DNA from: Thermoprotei archaeon
Lineage (GTDB): Archaea; Thermoproteota; Thermoprotei; Thermofilales; B15-G2
Direction: 5' to 3'
DNA: 64,000 bases
NCBI GenBank assembly: GCA_003649445.1
Contig: QMRV01000002.1
Coordinates: 12,290 to 76,289, forward strand
Shown here: piece after piece, positions 44,958 to 54,186 of the stretch
Position numbering within the stretch: position 1 is the first letter of the stretch
Layout of the letters: each line of letters begins with the position of its first letter
Made by a program: the position numbers and the translations under genes
Notes under the pieces: model-generated
The model's database searches: none
The model's input: only the letters and a program-made list of their open reading frames with translations
Told to the model about the DNA's origin: nothing

Positions 44958-46946
44958 TTATGGAGCTTTCATTAGTGTATATCCTGTCATTCCTAGGAAC
45001 GCTCCTAGGCCTAGGCCTGTTACGAATCCTACTGCTAGAGGCACTCCTACTCTCTCATAAGCTCTAGCTCCGAAGACTTTAATTGTGATTACTTTAAGTA
45101 TAAATGCTATACCTACGTTAATCAGCCACATTCCGTCATAGAAGAAGAGACCTACTGGGTTCAGTATGAACCATGGGAACTTAGTTCTTAGGAACCACAG
45201 TACGCCTACTATTATGAACGTTAATACAAGGAATCCTGCATGTTCTTCCGTGACTGTATAGCCTGCTCTAAGGACATAGGACATCTGCTTGCTTGTAACG
45301 AATCTGCCGTCGCCCATACCCCAAGCTAGGCCCAATTTATTAATTCCTACACTGCTTGCGTAACCTAGTACCTCCCATGGACCTATAAAGGTCATTACTA
45401 GAAGTGCGATGAGCATCGCTAAGAATATGTCTTTGCCTCTTACTTTGAGGTGTTCTGCTATGGCATAGCTTGAGAGGAAGCCCCATACTGTTCCTGATGA
45501 CTGGTACGCGAGGCCTGGCAGTGTGTAAGACACCATGGCGCCTAGAGCCCAGCTACTTGTTGACTTGTATGGGTTGCTTGGGTAAATTCCTAGAGCCATT
45601 CCTGTCTGGTAAGCGATAGACTGCATGTATATCCAGCTGCCACCTAGTGACGGCCATGTACCTGACTCTCCTACAATCTTAGCTGAACCAATGCTGTCTA
45701 TTATCCAGACTAGTAGCGCCACGAAAGCTACTATTGCTGGAACACCAACGTAGCTCCAGAAAGCAAGGTAGATAATAAATACTGCTATAAAGCCGCCCCA
45801 CATTAGCAGCGGCGGTATTTCACCTGGCTCGGGTTTTTCTCCTCTGATAGCTTTCACTAAGCTTTCTTTATAGGTCTTTAATCCGAAGATTATTGCGAAG
45901 ACACCTATTGCTATTGGCACATTATATCTGGCGATTCTACTCCACTGGAATGGTCCGCTCGAACCAATATTTGTACCTGCTGGAACAATTCCTGCCGATA
46001 CGAAGGCTATCGGTAAGATTATTGCACATAAGAATGTCCAGAGAGTTCCAGTGAATAAGATATCGAGAGGAGCCAAATAGAACACTGCCACGTCAGCGGG
46101 AATAAACATCCACCATCCCTGGATAGAGGGGCATACACTTTGCAGAAAGCTTCCGAGGGTGGGACCTAGATAATACTGGCCCCAGGCGAAGAAGATTGGG
46201 AAAATTGGTGCGATGTAGTTCATTACGGAGATTCCAGCTACAATTAAGCCTATAATGAAGCCTACGTAGAATGGTATCATTTTACTTACTTGGAACAGTG
46301 ATTTTTCGACTACTCCGTACTTGACCACTTCTACTAGTGGTAGTACGTTGGGGAAGGGTATTTTTTCTACTTTAATGTGATATTCTCTAATAATAGTTGC
46401 TATGAAGAACACCAGTAGTAGGTAGAGCAGTAATGTAAATATCGCCAAGCTTACGTAAGGCATTAATGGGCCGAAATTTACTCCTCCGCCTGTATAAAGC
46501 GGCTCTACTAAGCTTGGGTCTTTAGGTGTCCAGTAGTCTGGCATTAATTCCCATAGCTCTTCGACTTGAGGGTTCTTCAGGGCTTGATAGGTTGCTGCGA
46601 TTGGTATTTCAAGGAATGTCATTATGACAAATGGAGCGTCCATTGTTATGAAGACCATTGCTGATATTATGGCGATTTCTTGTGCTGATAGTTTACCTCG
46701 CATGAAGTATGCTAGTATGGCCAAGAGGAACGCTAGGGCAAATGGCGGGTAGAGCGCTGAGCCGATTCGTCCAGCGAACCATGGCTCTAATGTTACTCGA
46801 GCGCCCAGCCAGCACATCGTGTTTATATATGTACCTATTATTACCAGAATTATACCTAGACCTAGGGCTAAAGGAGTTAGTCCCTTTTGATACTCTACTT
46901 TTTTCTCCTCAGTTTTAGCTTCCGAGCTCACATTTTTTACTCGCAT
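44958..46946 (-). CDS. OPT-like membrane protein, type A (DUF6785/DUF6784-like), copy 2
   Basis: The frame extends to 47081, but the first 45 codons are very basic, contain no likely start signal and would overlap the divergent reverse gyrase start. The ATG at 46946 (MRVKNVSSEAKTEEKKVEYQ) gives 662 residues, almost the same length as copy 1 (654). It has box A-like AACCTTAAAT about 26-34 bp upstream. The protein has about 14 hydrophobic segments, KIPFPNVLPLVEVVKYG, and the DUF6784-like C-terminal block (NPVGLFFYDGMWLINVG, FGARAYERVG). It completes a second A+P+B set, although it precedes the P gene instead of following it. Confidence 0.8.
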   Translation of the reverse strand: MRVKNVSSEAKTEEKKVEYQKGLTPLALGLGIILVIIGTYINTMCWLGARVTLEPWFAGRIGSALYPPFALAFLLAILAYFMRGKLSAQEIAIISAMVFITMDAPFVIMTFLEIPIAATYQALKNPQVEELWELMPDYWTPKDPSLVEPLYTGGGVNFGPLMPYVSLAIFTLLLYLLLVFFIATIIREYHIKVEKIPFPNVLPLVEVVKYGVVEKSLFQVSKMIPFYVGFIIGLIVAGISVMNYIAPIFPIFFAWGQYYLGPTLGSFLQSVCPSIQGWWMFIPADVAVFYLAPLDILFTGTLWTFLCAIILPIAFVSAGIVPAGTNIGSSGPFQWSRIARYNVPIAIGVFAIIFGLKTYKESLVKAIRGEKPEPGEIPPLLMWGGFIAVFIIYLAFWSYVGVPAIVAFVALLVWIIDSIGSAKIVGESGTWPSLGGSWIYMQSIAYQTGMALGIYPSNPYKSTSSWALGAMVSYTLPGLAYQSSGTVWGFLSSYAIAEHLKVRGKDIFLAMLIALLVMTFIGPWEVLGYASSVGINKLGLAWGMGDGRFVTSKQMSYVLRAGYTVTEEHAGFLVLTFIIVGVLWFLRTKFPWFILNPVGLFFYDGMWLINVGIAFILKVITIKVFGARAYERVGVPLAVGFVTGLGLGAFLGMTGYTLMKAP

Positions 46947-47025
46947 GAAAATTTTATAAGGTTTAACGAAAACCTTAAATACCCGTCGAATATTTCTCTC
47001 ATACCTCGCGTGTTTTTTGCAAAAG

Positions 47026-47034
47026 ATTTTTAAA
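47026..47034 (+). promoter_or_regulatory. Box A promoter of reverse gyrase
   Basis: TTTTTAAAT lies about 25 bp upstream of the GTG at 47055, giving leaderless initiation. Confidence 0.55.
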
Positions 47035-47054
47035 TCACTTTTACCGTAGACCCA

Positions 47055-50000
47055 GTGAGCTATATGAGGAAGCTTTTTCACACAGTTTACGCAGATCTAT
47101 GCCCTAATTGCGGGGGAGAAATTAAGGATGAAAGACTGCTTTACTCCTTACCCTGTGAAGCTTGTCTTCCAATAGAAGTGAGTGATTTTGAAAAAAGCTC
47201 TCCTTCTGAGATAAAGGAGAAAGTATATAGGATGTTAAAAGAGATAGGCAATTTAAAGAAATATAAGGAAGTAGTTGAAGTAGACAAAAAGCTGGAGGAA
47301 GTAGACAAGATATTTCATGAAGTTACAGGTAGCCATCTTTGGAGTATTCAGAGAACCTGGGTCAAGAGAGTTCTTTTGGGTAAGAGCTTCACTGCACTAG
47401 CGCCTACGGGTGTCGGTAAAACTGTTTTCGGAGTAACGATGTCCGCTTATTTAGCGTCAAAGAACAAGAAGTGTCTGATAATAGAGCCCACAGTTCCTTT
47501 AGTAAAACAGGTCTATGAGAGACTCAAGCCTTTCGCGGAAAAACTGAAGCTTAGAGTAATAGCGTTTTACGGAACTCTATCGACAGCTAAGAAGAAAGAA
47601 CTAGTGTCTAGAATAGAGGAAGGAGACTTCGATATCCTTATAGTAACGTCTAAGTTTATCTCATCTAGATTTGATATAATTAAGCACCATAAATTTGCTT
47701 TTATTTTTGCAGACGACGTTGACTCGATTATAAAGAGCTCGAAGAACGTCGACAGAGTGCTAATGCTACTAGGTTTCAGCGAAGAAGCTGTTCAGGCAGC
47801 AATGAATGCTGTCAAGCTGAAAATAAGGCTAGCGAGACTCTACGTGTACAGGAATAGAGAGGAAATAGAAAAGGTGCTTAAAGAGCTCGAAGAAGTAGAG
47901 AAAATAATTGAGAAAGAAAAGAAGAAAGTTAGAGGAGTTTTAGTAGTTTCGACGGCTACTGGTAGGCCTAGAGGACTTAGAGTAAAGCTCTTCAGAGAAC
48001 TCCTATCATTTGATATAGGTAGTAGATCAGAGACTCTAAGGAATATTCAAGATATTTATGTTTTCCCAGAAAACTCTGTTGAGAAAAAAGTCCTAGAAAT
48101 AGTAAAGAAGTTCGGTAAAGGAGGTCTAGTTTACGTACCAGTAGATAAGGGTATAGAGTATGCTGAGAAGCTGGCAGTGTATCTTTCGGAAAACGGCATT
48201 AAGGCTGCAGCAGCTCACGCTAAGGCGCGAGGCGCTCTAGAGAAATTCATGAAAGGAGAACTAGACGTGCTAGTAGGTGTAGCCACATACTACGGTATAC
48301 TCGTAAGAGGACTCGATTTACCTGAAATAATTAGATATGCTGTTTTCGCCGGAGTACCTAGATTTAAGTTCAGCTCAATGCTTGAAGAAGTCTCAGCTAT
48401 AGGCATACTCAGGCTTCTAGCTTACTTGAGAGACGCCGTAGAGGAAAAAGAGCGGCAAGAAGTAGAAGCTCTCTTAGCTAGACTTAGGCGTAGACTACAG
48501 ACAAGCAGCATAGCTGCTCTCACTCAGCTTCAGAAAGCACTTTCAGGAGAAAAACCAGTGGAAACTTTCCTAGAGAAAGAATTCATGAAAGCCCTAGAGT
48601 ACACTAAATCTCTGCTCTCTAGACCTGATGTTGTCGAAAGGCTGAAAGAAAGCGGAGAAGTAGTTTTCATAGAGGAGAACGGAAGAAAGTACGTACTTAT
48701 ACCGGACATAATGACTTATCTTCAAGCAAGTGGTAGAACTTCTAGGCTCTTCGTAGGCGGACTAACTAAGGGTGCATCAATAGTAGTTGTCGACTATAAG
48801 CCTCTATTGAATGGACTAATTAAGAGAAGCCGCTGGATAGCTGAAACTACATGGGCTTCTTTAGACGAAATAGATGTAGATGAATTGATAGAGGAAATAG
48901 ACAAGGATAGGCTTCAAGTAAAGCTCATTAGAGAAGGCAAAATAAGAGGAGAGCTCAAAGACTTGTCTAAAACAGCATTGCTTGTAGTAGAGTCGCCTAC
49001 AAAAGCCAAAACTATAGCAAACTTCTTCGGAAGGCCTTCCGCGAGAGTCTACAAGGGACTCAAGGTATATGAAGTATCTACAGGACCGTGGACTCTCATG
49101 ATAGCTTCCTCTATGGGTCACGTATTCGACTTACTGTCAATTCCTGAGGCAGTTCTAGGAGACAGGTATCACTTCCACGGAATACTAATCGAGGAAGTAA
49201 ATGGAGAGAAATTCTTCTACCCCTACTACGCTACATTAAAGAAGTGCACTAAGTGCGGTTTCCAGTTCGTAGACCCGAGGAAAGATGCGCGCTGCCCCCA
49301 CTGTGGCGGAGAGGCACTAGACAAAATAACTATAGTCAATATATTGAGAGATATTGCTAGAGAAGTCGACTTAGTTCTAGTGGGAACAGACCCCGATACA
49401 GAAGGAGAAAAAATAGCATGGGATCTATCAGCAGTGCTCGCTCCCTACGCTAAAGTAGTCAAGAGAATAGAATTCCATGAAGTAACTCGAAGAGCTATCG
49501 AGGAAGCTATAAAGAATCCGAGAGACCTCAACATCCACTTAGTTAGAGCACAGTTAGTACGTAGAATAGAAGACAGATGGATAGGATACGAGTTAAGCCC
49601 TAAGCTCTGGGAACACTTCAAGCTGAAGTGGCTTTCTGCAGGAAGAGTACAGACTCCTGTACTAGGCTGGATTAAAGAGCGTACTGAAGAACACAACAAG
49701 AGCTACACAAGAGTATATGCAATAACCCTTGAGAACGGACTAAGACTAGAGTTTGCTAAAAACGAAATACTTGTACGCGTAGAACAGTTAAAGAAAGAAA
49801 AGGCTTCAATAGAAGAAATAGAAGTAAGTGAAGTAGAGCTACAGCCCCCTCCCCCATTCACCACAGATTCTCTTATAACTGAAGCTTCAAGGCAACTAGG
49901 CTTTACTGCACCTCAAACAATGCAGTTAGCTCAAGAACTTTTCGAAAGCGGTCTAATAACTTACCACAGAACAGACAGTACAAGAGTATCTGCTGTAGGC

Positions 50001-50759
50001 CAAGCTATAGCAAAAGAGTATCTTGTAGAAGAATTTGGAGAAAGAGGAGGAAAACTCTATAAACCGAGAACTTGGGGTAAAGCAGGAGCACACGAGTGTA
50101 TTAGACCTACTAGACCTATAGATGCTGAGAGACTAAGAGAACTATTAGCAGAGGAGGCTATCTTTACACCTATTAGGATAACTCGTAGACACTTAGCCTT
50201 ATACAACTTAATCTTCAGAAGATTTATCGCGAGCCAAATGATTCCAGCTCGTGTAGTGAAACAGAAAATTAGAGTAAAGTTTGCTGGAGCTCAAAGAGAG
50301 CTAGAGAGAATAATTGAAGTAAAGGAGAAAGGATTCACTGAAATACTTCCTATTTACCCAGAGAGCAGAATTGAGCCAGGAGAATACTCGATAGTAGACA
50401 TTAAAACTTACTCCAAGTACCTAGTACCACTGTATACTCAAGGAGATATAGTAAGATTGATGAAAGAAAGAGGTATTGGACGACCCTCAACATATGCTAA
50501 AATAGTGCAGACACTTGTCGAGAGGAAGTACGTTAAATCAATGAAAAGAGGATACCTCATTATCACAAAGCTTGGAAGAGACGTATATGACTACTTAATG
50601 AAAAACTACGGCCCACTAGTTTGTGAAGAAAGGACACGTAAATTAGAAGAATTAATGGATCTCATTGAAAAAGGAGAAAAAGACTACCAGAGTGTATTAA
50701 GAGAATTATTCAACGAGATCTTAATGATAAGCGGCAGAGATATTTCTAAGTCCCCATAA
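47055..50759 (+). CDS. rgy: Reverse gyrase
   Basis: Reverse gyrase introduces positive supercoils and is the hallmark of hyperthermophiles. The 1234-residue chain has an N-terminal zinc finger (Cys16, Cys19, Cys34, Cys37), an SF2 helicase half with Walker A APTGVGKT at 116-123 and DDVD in place of DEAD, and the latch region. The type IA topoisomerase half follows: TOPRIM start LLVVESPTKAKTIANFFG (about 640), second zinc finger CTKCGFQ and CPHCGG (about 731), GTDPDTEGEKIAWDL, and the catalytic Tyr in GLITYHRTDSTR (about 968). It is a complete single-polypeptide enzyme. GTG 47055 or ATG 47064 could be the start; box A spacing favours GTG. It overlaps the convergent MgtC-like gene by 14 bp. Confidence 0.98.
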   Translation: MSYMRKLFHTVYADLCPNCGGEIKDERLLYSLPCEACLPIEVSDFEKSSPSEIKEKVYRMLKEIGNLKKYKEVVEVDKKLEEVDKIFHEVTGSHLWSIQRTWVKRVLLGKSFTALAPTGVGKTVFGVTMSAYLASKNKKCLIIEPTVPLVKQVYERLKPFAEKLKLRVIAFYGTLSTAKKKELVSRIEEGDFDILIVTSKFISSRFDIIKHHKFAFIFADDVDSIIKSSKNVDRVLMLLGFSEEAVQAAMNAVKLKIRLARLYVYRNREEIEKVLKELEEVEKIIEKEKKKVRGVLVVSTATGRPRGLRVKLFRELLSFDIGSRSETLRNIQDIYVFPENSVEKKVLEIVKKFGKGGLVYVPVDKGIEYAEKLAVYLSENGIKAAAAHAKARGALEKFMKGELDVLVGVATYYGILVRGLDLPEIIRYAVFAGVPRFKFSSMLEEVSAIGILRLLAYLRDAVEEKERQEVEALLARLRRRLQTSSIAALTQLQKALSGEKPVETFLEKEFMKALEYTKSLLSRPDVVERLKESGEVVFIEENGRKYVLIPDIMTYLQASGRTSRLFVGGLTKGASIVVVDYKPLLNGLIKRSRWIAETTWASLDEIDVDELIEEIDKDRLQVKLIREGKIRGELKDLSKTALLVVESPTKAKTIANFFGRPSARVYKGLKVYEVSTGPWTLMIASSMGHVFDLLSIPEAVLGDRYHFHGILIEEVNGEKFFYPYYATLKKCTKCGFQFVDPRKDARCPHCGGEALDKITIVNILRDIAREVDLVLVGTDPDTEGEKIAWDLSAVLAPYAKVVKRIEFHEVTRRAIEEAIKNPRDLNIHLVRAQLVRRIEDRWIGYELSPKLWEHFKLKWLSAGRVQTPVLGWIKERTEEHNKSYTRVYAITLENGLRLEFAKNEILVRVEQLKKEKASIEEIEVSEVELQPPPPFTTDSLITEASRQLGFTAPQTMQLAQELFESGLITYHRTDSTRVSAVGQAIAKEYLVEEFGERGGKLYKPRTWGKAGAHECIRPTRPIDAERLRELLAEEAIFTPIRITRRHLALYNLIFRRFIASQMIPARVVKQKIRVKFAGAQRELERIIEVKEKGFTEILPIYPESRIEPGEYSIVDIKTYSKYLVPLYTQGDIVRLMKERGIGRPSTYAKIVQTLVERKYVKSMKRGYLIITKLGRDVYDYLMKNYGPLVCEERTRKLEELMDLIEKGEKDYQSVLRELFNEILMISGRDISKSP

Positions 50760-52083
50760 CTAGCAGTATACTTGTCAAGAATAGCGGTATAGACATAAAT
50801 AGGAGCCTCCAGCCTAGATCCTTTATAAGTACTTTAGGCGCTCTTAGAGCTTTCAAGTAGATAAACTTGTTTAATATAGCAGTAGCTGTAGACAGCAGTA
50901 TTGCTGCAAGCCCTGCAGACAAGTCTATGCTCTTGCTCTCTATTAGCGAAAGTATAGTAAATATCACGGCTGTAGTGCTAGCTATTCCTCCAAGACCTCC
51001 CATTGCAAGCACTCCTATTTCACCTAAGTGTTTTACAGCCAAAGTTGTAGCAGTCAGTACTACTAAGAAAATAACACATGCTTTAAATGCAATTCTATAG
51101 CTTAGTGGAGATTCAAGAGCTTCTTCAAGCTCTATCTCACTTTCCTTTCTAGACACTAGAGCTATCGTAGCATATCCTGTCAGAAGTGATGCCAAAAACC
51201 CGAGGAAAGTGAAGTACCATATATCGCTGACACCTACCTTTAGAATAGAGTAGAATATTATTAGGAGAAAGAGGTTTCTCGCAACCATAGCCAAGTTAGC
51301 TAAAACAACACCTTTAGCTACTATAGGCAGAGTATTTTCTACAGATAGCTTAAAGCAAAGTCTAGTGAAAGAAACTATTGTAGCTTCGCTGTTGACTAGC
51401 CCTCCAAAGAAAGAAACTATTTCGAGCCCTCCTTTTCTCTTGAGCTTGAGTACCATGTAACTTAAATATGATATACAGAGAATAACTACGAAGAATATGT
51501 AGAGCGTTCTAAAGCTAATTACGTGAAAAACAGGGTCTGTTAGCTCTTGTGTAAAAACAAAGGGGCCGAGTAGGAACACCATTATACCTATTTGTAGTGC
51601 TGATAAAAGCTCTTTGTAAGTTATTCCGCGTAGCGCTCTCTCTACACTAAGCTTTATTGCTAAAACAAAGGTAACAAATATGGATATAGCTATTGCTTCG
51701 AGCAAAAGACCTATTCCGACAAGAACTCCCAGTAAATAAGCTAAGGCGAGAGCTATAGGCGTGGTTATACCATGTTCTTTAGCATGATATATCCTGTAGA
51801 GAGTAAAGCTAGCTAAAATCAATATAGAGACAATAAACATAGAACCTACTACAACTAGAGATAATCCTTCATTAGGAAAGAACTTTACGAGACATATTGA
51901 TAGTGCACCAAGAATACTCATTAGACCAAAGCTTCGGACTCCAGGAAAAACAGCTGTATCTTCTTCCTTTTTCTCAAGCCTAGCTTTTTCTCTCTCTGTT
52001 CCTATAAGTGCTCCAGTAGCAAAAGCTATTATGAGTTTTAGTAGCAGACTCCACTCAATACTGCCCAGCAGAGTCTCTTCCAT
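50746..52083 (-). CDS. MgtC/SapB-DUF4010 family membrane protein
   Basis: A polytopic membrane protein. The N-terminus matches MgtC (LIIAFATGALIGTEREKARL, then FPGVRSFGLMSILGAL), and the C-terminal half is DUF4010-like (FFGGLVNSEATIVSFTRL). It may sense or transport ions, but no substrate is established. The frame extends to GTG 52092; ATG 52083 is preferred because GGTGAGGAG sits just before it. It overlaps the DUF134 gene upstream by about 29 bp, so both are translated from one message. Confidence 0.85.
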   Translation of the reverse strand: MEETLLGSIEWSLLLKLIIAFATGALIGTEREKARLEKKEEDTAVFPGVRSFGLMSILGALSICLVKFFPNEGLSLVVVGSMFIVSILILASFTLYRIYHAKEHGITTPIALALAYLLGVLVGIGLLLEAIAISIFVTFVLAIKLSVERALRGITYKELLSALQIGIMVFLLGPFVFTQELTDPVFHVISFRTLYIFFVVILCISYLSYMVLKLKRKGGLEIVSFFGGLVNSEATIVSFTRLCFKLSVENTLPIVAKGVVLANLAMVARNLFLLIIFYSILKVGVSDIWYFTFLGFLASLLTGYATIALVSRKESEIELEEALESPLSYRIAFKACVIFLVVLTATTLAVKHLGEIGVLAMGGLGGIASTTAVIFTILSLIESKSIDLSAGLAAILLSTATAILNKFIYLKALRAPKVLIKDLGWRLLFMSIPLFLTSILLVMGT

Positions 52084-52405
52084 ACTCCTCACCGCTCCAA
52101 GTAATTACTAGGGGCCGCATTTCGACAAGCATTCTAGCGAGTTTTCTTCTAGCGTTACTTAAGCATCTCCAGAGAGTCCCTCTAGAGACACCCATTCTTT
52201 TGGCTGCTTCCTCCTGCGATAAGCCGTCTAAGTAGACTAGTTTAAAGGCTTCTAGTTCGTCAGGAAGCATTACTATCGGAGGAGCTTCAACAATACATCC
52301 GTCTTCTCTAATTGGAACAAATTTCACGCCGCCTAGGTAAGTTGAAATGAACCGAGGCTTCATTGGTCTTCCAGGTCCTCTTCTTCCGTGACGCCAGCAC
52401 CACAT
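52055..52405 (-). CDS. DUF134 family HTH protein
   Basis: A small DNA-binding protein. The motif LPDELEAFKLVYLDGLSQEE with AAKRMGVSRGTLWRCLSNAR is the sigma-70 region 4-like helix-turn-helix of the DUF134 family. The N-terminus (WCWRHGRRGPGRPMKPRF) is basic and is the family's usual lead-in. DUF134 genes are often near Mrp ATPases and NifX-like proteins in anaerobes; here the Mrp gene follows the same strand upstream. Target unknown. Confidence 0.87.
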   Translation of the reverse strand: MWCWRHGRRGPGRPMKPRFISTYLGGVKFVPIREDGCIVEAPPIVMLPDELEAFKLVYLDGLSQEEAAKRMGVSRGTLWRCLSNARRKLARMLVEMRPLVITWSGEEYGRDSAGQY

Positions 52406-52518
52406 AATTATCCCTCAGTAATCGCTGATAGCGAATAACTACAAGTAACTAAAATCTCGTATCTCGTATAAAAATCTAAGTATAATAAATTTCAAGAAAA
52501 AGACTTTAACTGAAACAA

Positions 52519-53337
52519 TTAGACAGACTTTTTCAAAGACTCAATAATTTTTCTCGTAATATCCATTAGCGCTTTAGCTGCAGGTGCATCAGAATACTTT
52601 ATGACAAAGGGTTCTCCCCTGTCGCATGCCTCAGAGATCCTCGGGTCGATGGGTACTGAACCTAGATAAGGTACATTCATTTCCTTAGCTATTTTCTCTC
52701 CGGCACCTTTTCCGAAAACATAGTATGTTTTTCCGCATGAAGGACAAGTAAAACCGCTCATATTTTCTACAATGCCCAATACTCTTACACCTACTTTCTG
52801 AGCAAAGGACACGGCCTTCTTTACTACTAGTAGGCTCAAGTCTGATGGCATTGTTACAACGACAGCGCCATTTAAGCTTCCAATTAGCTGAGCTACTGAA
52901 AGCGGCTCGTCACCTGTTCCTGGAGGAAGGTCTATATAAAGGAAATCGGCGTATCCCCACTCTACTTTAGAAAGAAAATCTCTAATGGCGGCGAATTTGA
53001 GCGGGCCTCTCCAAATGACAGGAGTTTCTTCTGAAGGAAGGAGAAAGTCCATTGAGACAACTTTAATGCCCATAGGCCCTGGCACAGGCACTATTCCCGA
53101 AGATATTACAGAGAACCGCTTACCGTGGACTCCTAGTATTTTAGGTATCGACGGTCCATGTATATCAGCGTCAAGAACAGCAACTTTGTAGCCCATGAGC
53201 GCAGTGCAGAGCGCGAGGTTTGCTGTAATGAAACTTTTACCCACCCCTCCCTTTCCGCTTATAACCATTACTTTATAGGTTATATTGCTCAATTTCTTTT
53301 CTATTTCATCTAAAACTCTTCTCCCTTCTTCGCCCAA
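52519..53337 (-). CDS. Mrp/NBP35-type Fe-S cluster carrier ATPase
   Basis: Mrp/ApbC ATPases carry and deliver Fe-S clusters. Walker A is SGKGGVGKS at residues 27-35 and a second ATPase motif is YIDLPPGTGDEPLS; the C-terminal CPSC binds a bridging cluster. At 272 residues it lacks the N-terminal domain of eukaryotic NBP35. The start is TTG 53337, overlapping the zinc-ribbon gene. A cluster carrier is expected here because the window has many Fe-S proteins (Hdr, Mvh, Ior). Confidence 0.94.
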   Translation of the reverse strand: MGEEGRRVLDEIEKKLSNITYKVMVISGKGGVGKSFITANLALCTALMGYKVAVLDADIHGPSIPKILGVHGKRFSVISSGIVPVPGPMGIKVVSMDFLLPSEETPVIWRGPLKFAAIRDFLSKVEWGYADFLYIDLPPGTGDEPLSVAQLIGSLNGAVVVTMPSDLSLLVVKKAVSFAQKVGVRVLGIVENMSGFTCPSCGKTYYVFGKGAGEKIAKEMNVPYLGSVPIDPRISEACDRGEPFVIKYSDAPAAKALMDITRKIIESLKKSV

Positions 53338-53507
53338 GGAGGCCCCCCTCTGCCTCTACCTCTTCTGTGCGGTCCCTTATCAAGTCTGTGTATCATTGCT
53401 TCCGGGGCTCCACAATAAGGACAGTAAGCAGGCTTAGGGACACCATAAGGTACTGTTATTTCACGTCCACAAGCAAAACACTTAAATCTCTTGACTTCAG
53501 AAGACAA
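53310..53507 (-). CDS. Zinc-ribbon small protein
   Basis: A 65-residue protein with two CxxC knuckles (CFACGREITVPYG and CPYCGAPEAM) that bind one zinc, followed by a Gly/Arg-rich tail (HRRGRGRGGPPW). TTG 53507 is chosen because GAGGTGAT at 53511-53518 is an excellent ribosome-binding site. It overlaps the Mrp start and probably works with it; an RNA-binding or Fe-S role is inference. Confidence 0.82.
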   Translation of the reverse strand: MSSEVKRFKCFACGREITVPYGVPKPAYCPYCGAPEAMIHRLDKGPHRRGRGRGGPPWAKKGEEF

Positions 53508-53510
53508 AAA

Positions 53511-53518
53511 ATCACCTC
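53511..53518 (-). promoter_or_regulatory. Strong ribosome-binding site for the zinc-ribbon gene
   Basis: GAGGTGAT lies 3 nt before the TTG at 53507 on the minus strand. It makes a rare TTG start credible. Confidence 0.6.
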
Positions 53519-53526
53519 TAATAATA

Positions 53527-53865
53527 TTATTTACCTAACTTCTCCCTCAATTCTCTTATTCTAGCGTTAACGCTTTCTAGCTCTTCTTGAAGATCTCTTA
53601 GATCTTCCTCTAGTGCTTTCCTGTATTCTTCTAGGAACTCTAGCTCTTCCTCAGGAGTCATTGGATATGGTGAAGGCGGAGGCGGAAACATAAAGTAGGG
53701 CGGAGGATAGTATGGCGGGGTCTGCGGAGCTGAAGTTTGTTGAGCCTGCTGAGGCTGTGTTTGAGCCTGCTGTTGAGGCGGTGGGGGCGGCGGATAGTAG
53801 TAGTACATTGGCATAGGGGGCGGGAAATATCTCCAGTATCTCCATATTCTACGTCTCCACTGCAT
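53527..53865 (-). CDS. Tyr/Pro-rich protein with C-terminal coiled coil (DUF5320-like)
   Basis: The N-terminal half is almost only Tyr, Pro, Gln and Trp (RYWRYFPPPMPMYYYYPPPP), and the C-terminal half is a coiled coil (LEFLEEYRKALEEDLRDLQE). This matches the layout of DUF5320 proteins, which occur beside Mrp and DUF134 genes in anaerobes. The frame starts at GTG 53874; ATG 53865 is preferred. No signal peptide. Function is unknown. A metal- or cofactor-related scaffold is a guess from the neighbours. Confidence 0.75.
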   Translation of the reverse strand: MQWRRRIWRYWRYFPPPMPMYYYYPPPPPPQQQAQTQPQQAQQTSAPQTPPYYPPPYFMFPPPPSPYPMTPEEELEFLEEYRKALEEDLRDLQEELESVNARIRELREKLGK

Positions 53866-53955
53866 ACTAACCACTATATATAAGGTGTTAAGAGGAAAAT
53901 AAATTTTGTGTATATGCTAAAAAATATTTTCTTTTAAAAACATTTAAATGAAATG

Positions 53956-54180
53956 CTAGCTGGTTCCACTTGTAGTTGGAGACATGTATTTAAACGCTGA
54001 TTCAGCCCACTTTCTCCACATGTCTATTGTTATTTTATATAGCTCTATGTAGTACATCATTGACATGTACCATAGCCATAGATATGGCCACATGTAAAGT
54101 AAGGCCATAGGATCTGGTGGAATCGCTGGCATCACTGGAAATGGGTAATAGTATCTACTGTACCAGTAGTAGGGGAACAT
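53956..54180 (-). CDS. Aromatic-rich small protein with a hydrophobic centre
   Basis: 74 residues, extremely rich in Tyr, Trp, Met and Pro. A central hydrophobic aromatic stretch (MALLYMWPYLWLWYMSMMYY) could lie in or on a membrane, and a hydrophilic tail follows (KWAESAFKYM). ATG 54180 has GGTGAT about 7 nt upstream. It follows the next gene by 6 bp. I know no family; the composition links it to its two neighbours. Confidence 0.65.
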   Translation of the reverse strand: MFPYYWYSRYYYPFPVMPAIPPDPMALLYMWPYLWLWYMSMMYYIELYKITIDMWRKWAESAFKYMSPTTSGTS

Positions 54181-54186
54181 ACTGCA

